A stretch of 37,880 bases of DNA from Lingula anatina (Eukaryota; Brachiopoda; Lingulata; Lingulida; Lingulidae): NCBI RefSeq assembly GCF_001039355.2, contig NW_019775396.1:302585-340464 (forward strand), written 5' to 3'. Positions 33,001-37,880 of this stretch are shown in pieces. The translations under genes and the position numbers were made by a program. Under the pieces are notes generated by a model. The model made no database searches. It worked only from the letters and a program-made list of their open reading frames with translations, and was not told the origin of the DNA. Position 1 is the stretch's first letter. Each line of letters begins with the position of its first letter.

Positions 33001-36000
33001 TATTCTGCATTATGTCTGTTCATTTGACAGTTTGGTTACCTTGTTTTTGAGTTGTTTTCATTTTATAGGAACCAAACAACTTAGTTAGTGATATGTATTT
33101 TTTTTTTAAATTCAGGCAAGACCTCCAGGCATATACAAACAAGAATATCTGTCAGATTTATTCAGTCGTTATGGTGACATAGAAGACACACCCACTGCCC
33201 CACCCCTCCCTGATTGGTGCTATGAAGACAATGGTGAGGTGGATGATGATGGACATCCCCTGGAGGAAGCAGCTATTGAGAAGGGGGAAGGAGGAAAGAA
33301 ACGGAGAAAAGAAATTGATAAAAAGGTTGGGAATAGTGAAAGAAATCAAAACATTGTCATTACACTGTCACACAAATACTTTAAACTAACAAGGAAAATG
33401 AATGTAAAAGAAAGCAATTAAAGGATATATCTGTGACTTTGCAGTCCCATGGGACTGAAGGCCTATGTAAGCTATGTTTTCTGAATGTCCATGTTACGTG
33501 TGCTACACAATGAAAAATGGGTGGTGATTACGCTGTTAAGCATTAAGTAATATTACATCAGAATTAACAAAAAACTTATAATTTTCTGCACTATCACATT
33601 ATTTTCTGATTTTAATTTACAAATTAGCATTTTCATTGTATGACTTTGAAATCCCGTGGGACTGAAGCCCTTTACTTAGGTATTTACAGTTTCTGGACAT
33701 CCATGTCTCTTGTAGTACATTATGAACATTTGGCAGTGATTCTGCTGTAAAGCATTATGTAATATTGTATGAAAGTTTACCAAAAACTATATAGTGCACT
33801 GGCATTGTTATTGTCTGCATTATGTCTGTGCATTAGACAGGTTTGCTGACTTGCCTCTGTGTCACTCACATTATAGTTGTAGAAGCTGTTTTTTCTGTCA
33901 GGATGCTCAGTTCATGGATGGCCTGGTGTCAGGTGTTCACCCAGTGCAGGACCAGCCCAGACTGGCACATATACAGCAATGCTGCCAGAAATACTGTGGA
34001 TGGGAGAAGTAAAGAAATCTCTTCACATGTTATCATCTCCCTTGATTTAATTACATCATTCTAATGCCCCAATTCCTCATCAACTACAAATTCCACAAAC
34101 CACCAGGAATTGATAAAGCAGTTATGATTTGCAAGAAAGACATAGGAATACTTCACAAATATTAGGATTCAGTTAAGAGAAAGTGAAGTATCTGCTGAAT
34201 GCACCTAGGATTATGGCACAATTGGAAGTGTAATCTGGATTTTCGAGGAATGTTCCCTCAAGACAGGTATAAAAAGCCCCTCACCTCTACTTAACAGAAT
34301 TGTACTCAAATTGTGGTTAGACAAATGCTTTACAATTCCCAGCTTAAAGTAAGAATACATAAGAATGGCTAAAAATGTACTAGAAATCAGTTACGATATC
34401 TAAGAATGTACCGTGGGTTTGTTAAGAATAATTCAAGATCTTTTGCATTCTGGAGTTCAGGACCAATATTTTGAACAGCTCAAAACTTTTGTCCCAATTT
34501 CACTATCTCTCAAAAATTGCTAGAACTGACTGAGAATAAAAAAGAATCAGTTAGGAGCTTGAAGAATTTATCACAATTGGAGTAAGAACCCTGGGATTTT
34601 ATCAATTTCTGGCTGGTTATGGAATTCGTAGTAAGTGTGGACTAGGGGGTTAAGGGTTATGAAATGTTTGTGAAAAAGAATCACAGTGAACTACTATATT
34701 TTTATCTACAAACACAACATTTTGATTTTTTTTAATTTTGTATATTGATTATTTGTATATTTAAGCATTCTCTTTATTTTAAGTCTGTTGAACATTTGTT
34801 ATGTATTTTAGACTGAAAATATATTTATTGTAAAAATACATATATGATATAAAAATATAAATATATATTATAAAATTAAAAATAATGATGATTGTTATTA
34901 TTATTATTGTTATTATTATTTTGTTTAGTTCATCTGATATGTTAAGTGACTTTTCTATTCAGATCAGGTTTTCCCGGCGCCCAGCCTGTGTCCATGGATC
35001 TTAAAAACCTCTCTCTTCTCACTCAGAAACCTTTTAAAGTCAGCTGGAAAGCAGATGGAGTCAGGTAAGGTAAAGGTCAAATGTCAAGGCCATGTCAGAT
35101 AAAAGTAAAATGTCAAGGTCAGGTGAATTGCTAGTTGTTATAAGAAAGAAATCTTTTCCCACTTCATATACATTCCTTCTAGAAACTATATATCTTGTAA
35201 TTGTCAAAGAATGAACTCCATGATTGGTGCAGAAAACCAGCTGACTTAAGAAGAGGTGTTGTACAGTTGTTAAATACCCTGTTACAATGTCCTTGTGAAT
35301 TCTAGAAGAACCTCTCTCAAGTCCTTCACAGTTTTGACAATATTTGATAGTCAGCATCATATTCATATAATAACAAATATTATATTATATGAATATTGAA
35401 TATTGCATGCTTTTCTTATGTTCACCATGTGAGAGAGTCTGCTGACATTGGTGCTCCAAGTGGACTCGAGCCTGGTGTAACATGGCCTTAAAGTGATAGT
35501 GTAGACAAACCAAGACACAGTAGCTTAAAATTAAATAAGTCAACCCCTTTTGCTAAAAATTTGGATAGTCAGTATGACATTCGTACATTTAATGTATATT
35601 TTTTTATCATTTTAGGTACTTGATGCTTATAGATGGTAAAAATAGGATATTTATGGTGGACAGAGACAACTGTGTTTTCCATGTTACAAATCTTTGCTTC
35701 CCGAAAAGGAAAAATCTAGAAGCCCACATATCCAAGACTCTAGTTGACGGGGTAGCTAATTGTTATACTTGTGTGTTTGCCAGTGTGAATGATGTTTTTA
35801 TGGACAGGTTGAACATATTGCTATCACTATCTGTCAGCCATTAGCAACACCAGGAATTAGATTTAACTTGTGAACATGAGAAAACTGTGTTAATTATTAT
35901 GAAAACCATGTCACTGATGATTTTCAAATTGTGGTGATTATGCTGTAAATCACTGTGTAATGTTGCATCAGAATTGACAAAAGAAACCTATTTTGTGCAT

Positions 36001-37749
36001 TGCCACCACAAATGTTATGAAAGGAAAACTGTGCTACTTATTATTTTTAAACTTCAAAGAATGATTCTTAGGATTGACATACAGCTCAAATTGGAAAACC
36101 ACCTTGATTGGGTTGTTTTTCTTCCTTGAATTTATGCATTTTTTATGTGAGATTTTCATTGTATGAATTTCAACTCTCATGGGTGTGAAGTCTGGTGCTA
36201 TGTGCATAAGTAAAATTTGGTGTTGACTTTGTTGCTAAGCATTATGTATTTTTGCATCAAAATTGACAAAATATCTAATTTGTGTATCATTATTTTCTGC
36301 ATTTTGTCTGTACATTTGACAGCTTTGTTTTACTACAGAGTAAAACACAACTTGAGTTGGAAAACCATTCATATTGGAATATATAATGAAGTTATGAAGT
36401 TCTTTTTTTTTCTTTACATTTTTTCTAACATTCGATTTGGCATTTTTAAGATGTTCCATGAAAGAGAAAGCTGATCCGTTATTTCCATGAAAATTAACAC
36501 AGATAATTTTACAAATTTTTCTTGCTAGTTTTTGTGTAGTAATAGCAAGTGTAAAGTACATTGTAGTGTTTAATTTTCATTTTTATACTTTTTTTTTCAT
36601 ATGAGATTTCTGTCTGTGGAATAACACAGACTTTTCCATGAGGCACCATCATGACCCTAACATACAAATATCCTCTCTATATTTAGGAAATGATCATGGA
36701 TGAAGTGGATGGCAAATCTGTCCCTAGATATCTCATCTATGATATTATAAGGTTTGAGGTAAGTCCATATAGATATACTGACAGTCAATGAAAATGCATC
36801 AAAAAAACTTTCTTGTACTTATTTACAGAGAATCAATTCCAACTATATAAACGAGTACAAATGCACTTGGTCATAAGAGAGAGGGCTGTCCACTCGATGT
36901 TTAAAATTTCTGCTTCAGTGATTTTGTGATCAGCTGTTACAAAATCATGTGTTTTTCCTGTCTTGTGATTGGTGTGAATTAATCCGGTTCAATATGGTGA
37001 TTAATTAAGCCTATTTAAGGTAGTCACCAAATACAGTATGACACATGACAAAAAAGTTCAGTGATGCCACGTCTGACACTGGAAGAGCGACTGCTGGCCC
37101 TGGGGATGCTGGAGACTGGGCAGAACCAAAGAGATTTAATCATGTGACCTTGCATTTTAATGATCTTTTCTGACCTTTATTTCACCTTGTGTGACTGAAT
37201 AATGGGTCATTTTTCACATGAAAAATGTTATTTTCTTAATGTGCCAAAGGAACTTAAAATATTATTTGATAAATAAATGATGCGTTTTCATTGACTGTCT
37301 ATATGTTTATATATTAAAAATTGTAAGTGTGTTGTATTTTTTTCTATATTTGAAAATTATTTTGAGAAGTTCACATTTCATGATAGTGGATAGATAAGTG
37401 AGAGTTCATAGTAAGTCTAAAAAGTGACTATTGGTTAACATACTTTCATAAACCATGAATTCAACAGATTTGAGAAATGGTTTTATTTATCATTTTGTTT
37501 ATTGCTTTATGATTCTTTGCTGACTAACAATGAACTATACCATTATACAACAAAAGCATTATTTCCTGGAAATCTCTGTTTCAGGATGTGAATGTTGGAG
37601 GGGCAGACTTTGACAGAAGGTTGCTTTGTATCAACAAGGAAATTGTGCAGCCTCGGTATGAAAAGATGAAACTTGGACGCCTCAATAAGTCAGTGGAACC
37701 TTTCAGTGTGCGAGCCAAGCCTTTCTGGGATTTAAATATGGCACAGAGT
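28881..37749 (+). CDS. RNGTT: mRNA capping enzyme RNGTT (RNA 5'-triphosphatase / guanylyltransferase), first 13 coding exons, 3' part outside window
   Basis: The bifunctional metazoan capping enzyme removes the gamma phosphate from nascent RNA polymerase II transcripts and adds GMP. 427 codons are covered. The N-terminal triphosphatase domain has the cysteine-phosphatase loop [10 protein letters not shown] (catalytic Cys about 131). A charged linker (about 195-235) leads to the nucleotidyltransferase domain with motif I KADG (nucleophilic Lys about 298), [16 protein letters not shown] (motif III) and YLIYDII. All exon phases close without adjustment. The rest, including motifs IV to VI and the OB fold (roughly 170 residues by comparison with human, about 597), lies beyond the window. 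Start: ATGAACCAG, with A at -3. It is divergent from DDX54. Confidence 0.97.
28893..30189. other. RNGTT intron 1
   Basis: About 1.3 kb with no gene seen. It contains a (TTTA)n microsatellite at about 30037-30105 and a small GC-richer patch near 29960. Confidence 0.7.
30037..30105. repeat. (TTTA)n microsatellite in RNGTT intron 1
   Basis: About 17 TTTA units with one TTAA interruption. Confidence 0.95.
30190..30253 (+). CDS. RNGTT: RNGTT exon 2
   Basis: Encodes [20 protein letters not shown], matching the conserved IPPRWLNCPRRG start of the family. 64 bp. Confidence 0.95.
30592..30701 (+). CDS. RNGTT: RNGTT exon 3
   Basis: Encodes [20 protein letters not shown] and [16 protein letters not shown] of the triphosphatase domain. 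110 bp. Confidence 0.96.
30915..31021 (+). CDS. RNGTT: RNGTT exon 4
   Basis: Encodes [20 protein letters not shown] and ends YLKLQCRG. 107 bp, ends in phase 2. Confidence 0.96.
31373..31461 (+). CDS. RNGTT: RNGTT exon 5
   Basis: Encodes [20 protein letters not shown], leading to the phosphatase strand LEVIG. 89 bp. Confidence 0.95.
31952..32027 (+). CDS. RNGTT: RNGTT exon 6 (phosphatase active site)
   Basis: Encodes [20 protein letters not shown]; Cys and Arg of the HC(x5)R loop are present. 76 bp. Confidence 0.97.
32463..32493 (+). CDS. RNGTT: RNGTT exon 7 (31-bp microexon)
   Basis: Encodes [11 protein letters not shown] across its 5' junction. Acceptor CATGAAG, donor CAG|GTAAAT. Its loss would break the frame, and the human protein has the same SIEAAVATFAQ segment. 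Confidence 0.93.
32780..33060 (+). repeat. Dispersed repeat family copy in RNGTT intron 7
   Basis: Holds CACCTGTGTCTGTTGT and a CTTTCAGAACTGATGAATATTCA phrase from the 162-bp unit (compare 383-430 and 636-656). Then come the core GCATTATGTGATATTGCATC and CATTTGACAGTTTGGTTACC. It is a compact copy that joins parts seen apart elsewhere. Confidence 0.75.
33116..33325 (+). CDS. RNGTT: RNGTT exon 8
   Basis: Encodes [20 protein letters not shown] to LPDWCYED, the end of the triphosphatase domain, then an acidic and Lys-rich linker. 210 bp. Confidence 0.96.
33425..33870 (+). repeat. Dispersed repeat family, two tandem copies about 210 bp apart, in RNGTT intron 8
   Basis: CCATGGGACTGAAGGCC near 33446 and CCGTGGGACTGAAGCCC near 33653 start two diverged units, each with the core GCATTA-GTAATATT (33540 and 33751). 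The second ends TGTCTGTGCATTAGACAGG. Confidence 0.7.
33902..34008 (+). CDS. RNGTT: RNGTT exon 9
   Basis: Encodes [20 protein letters not shown] and [12 protein letters not shown], the start of the guanylyltransferase domain. The donor is AA|GTAAAG. 107 bp. Confidence 0.94.
34009..34962. other. RNGTT intron 9, nothing else recognised
   Basis: AT-rich; a short ATT-rich run near 34900. No repeat family core found. Confidence 0.6.
34963..35064 (+). CDS. RNGTT: RNGTT exon 10 (catalytic lysine)
   Basis: Encodes [20 protein letters not shown] and [13 protein letters not shown] with motif I KADG. 102 bp. Confidence 0.97.
35616..35751 (+). CDS. RNGTT: RNGTT exon 11
   Basis: Encodes [20 protein letters not shown] and ends SKTLVDG, completing motif III (DGE) with exon 12. 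136 bp. Confidence 0.96.
35880..36480 (+). repeat. Dispersed repeat family copies in RNGTT intron 11
   Basis: Two cores (GTGTAATGTTGCATCAGAAT near 35954 and GCATTATGTATTTTTGCATC near 36238) sit with ATGATTCTTAGGATTGACAT (compare 2196-2215) and TCTGTACATTTGACAGCTTT. Confidence 0.75.
36687..36758 (+). CDS. RNGTT: RNGTT exon 12
   Basis: Encodes [20 protein letters not shown] and IRFE, with the motif IIIa region YLIYDI. 72 bp. Confidence 0.96.
36759..37584. other. RNGTT intron 12, nothing else recognised
   Basis: AT-rich sequence without a repeat core or open frame that I can support. Confidence 0.6.
37585..37749 (+). CDS. RNGTT: RNGTT exon 13, last in window
   Basis: Encodes [20 protein letters not shown] and [18 protein letters not shown]. 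The donor AGT|GTAAGC is the first of four identical copies made by a 40-bp tandem repeat. 165 bp, ends in phase 0. Confidence 0.93.
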
Positions 37750-37880
37750 GTAAGCTGTTTAACTTATATACTATAATATGGCACAGAGTGTAAGCTGTTT
37801 AACTTATATACTATAATATGGCACAGAGTGTAAGCTGTTTAACTTATATACTATAATATGGCACAGAGTGTAAGCTGTTT
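37736..37880 (+). repeat. 40-bp tandem repeat overlapping the exon 13 splice donor, at least 3.5 copies
   Basis: ATGGCACAGAGTGTAAGC recurs at 37738, 37778, 37818 and 37858 with no visible difference. The unit contains the last 12 bases of exon 13 and its 5' splice site. It continues past the window end. Confidence 0.97.

Noticed and set aside
33794-34064. Cys/His-rich plus-strand frame across RNGTT intron 8 and exon 9
   Set aside because: The start lies in a repeat family copy; only the portion from 33902 to 34008 is coding, in the RNGTT frame.
1-37880. CRISPR array, bacterial operon, retron or phage defence system
   Set aside because: No regular spacer arrays, no prokaryotic gene organisation; introns and element types are those of an animal nuclear genome.

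Overview
This window is AT-rich nuclear DNA from an animal. It has two intron-rich genes with GT-AG introns and vertebrate-like protein products, and it carries Tc1-type transposons, a LINE, LTR elements and abundant tandem and dispersed repeats. An invertebrate bilaterian, perhaps a marine lophotrochozoan or a lancelet, fits best, but the sequence does not settle the clade. I see no bacterial genes, operons, CRISPR arrays or viral genome.

Layout. Positions 1 to about 18,000 are almost entirely repetitive. They hold a (T/G)-rich degenerate tandem array (1-340, continuing at 5575-12800 and 15430-15830), a 162-bp tandem block (436-1250), and copies of a dispersed repeat family. They also hold the 3' end of a LINE on the minus strand (2740-4714, including an exact 562-bp duplication around a single N). 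A short inverted-ended repeat lies at 4818-4990 and a higher-order tandem array at 12807-15366. Three mobile elements are cleanly inserted in the T/G array: a Tc1 element with TA target duplication (5896-7287), a probable solo LTR (8185-8853) and a rearranged Ty3/gypsy fragment (8975-10306). Two further decayed Tc1-like remnants lie at 15838-16365 and 17084-17558.

Positions 18,959-28,458 hold a complete minus-strand gene for the DEAD-box RNA helicase DDX54 (Dbp10). I reconstructed 19 coding exons whose phases all close, giving about 888 codons; one splice donor, that of exon 12, is ambiguous by 4 nt.

Positions 28,881 to the window end hold the first 13 coding exons (427 codons) of the plus-strand mRNA capping enzyme RNGTT. 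They cover the whole RNA triphosphatase domain and the first part of the guanylyltransferase domain with its catalytic lysine; the rest of the gene lies beyond the window. The two start codons face away from each other, 422 bp apart, so the genes probably share a bidirectional promoter with an ETS-type site. One gene serves ribosome biogenesis and transcriptional co-regulation, the other mRNA 5' capping. Both are housekeeping RNA-metabolism functions, which fits shared control.

I do not find a clearly new molecular system. The observations most worth checking are the 40-bp tandem repeat that multiplies the 5' splice site of RNGTT exon 13, the inverted-duplicated gypsy fragment, the T/G array that records empty target sites for its insertions, the repeat family that also sits in introns of both genes, and the N-flanking duplication that looks like an assembly artefact.
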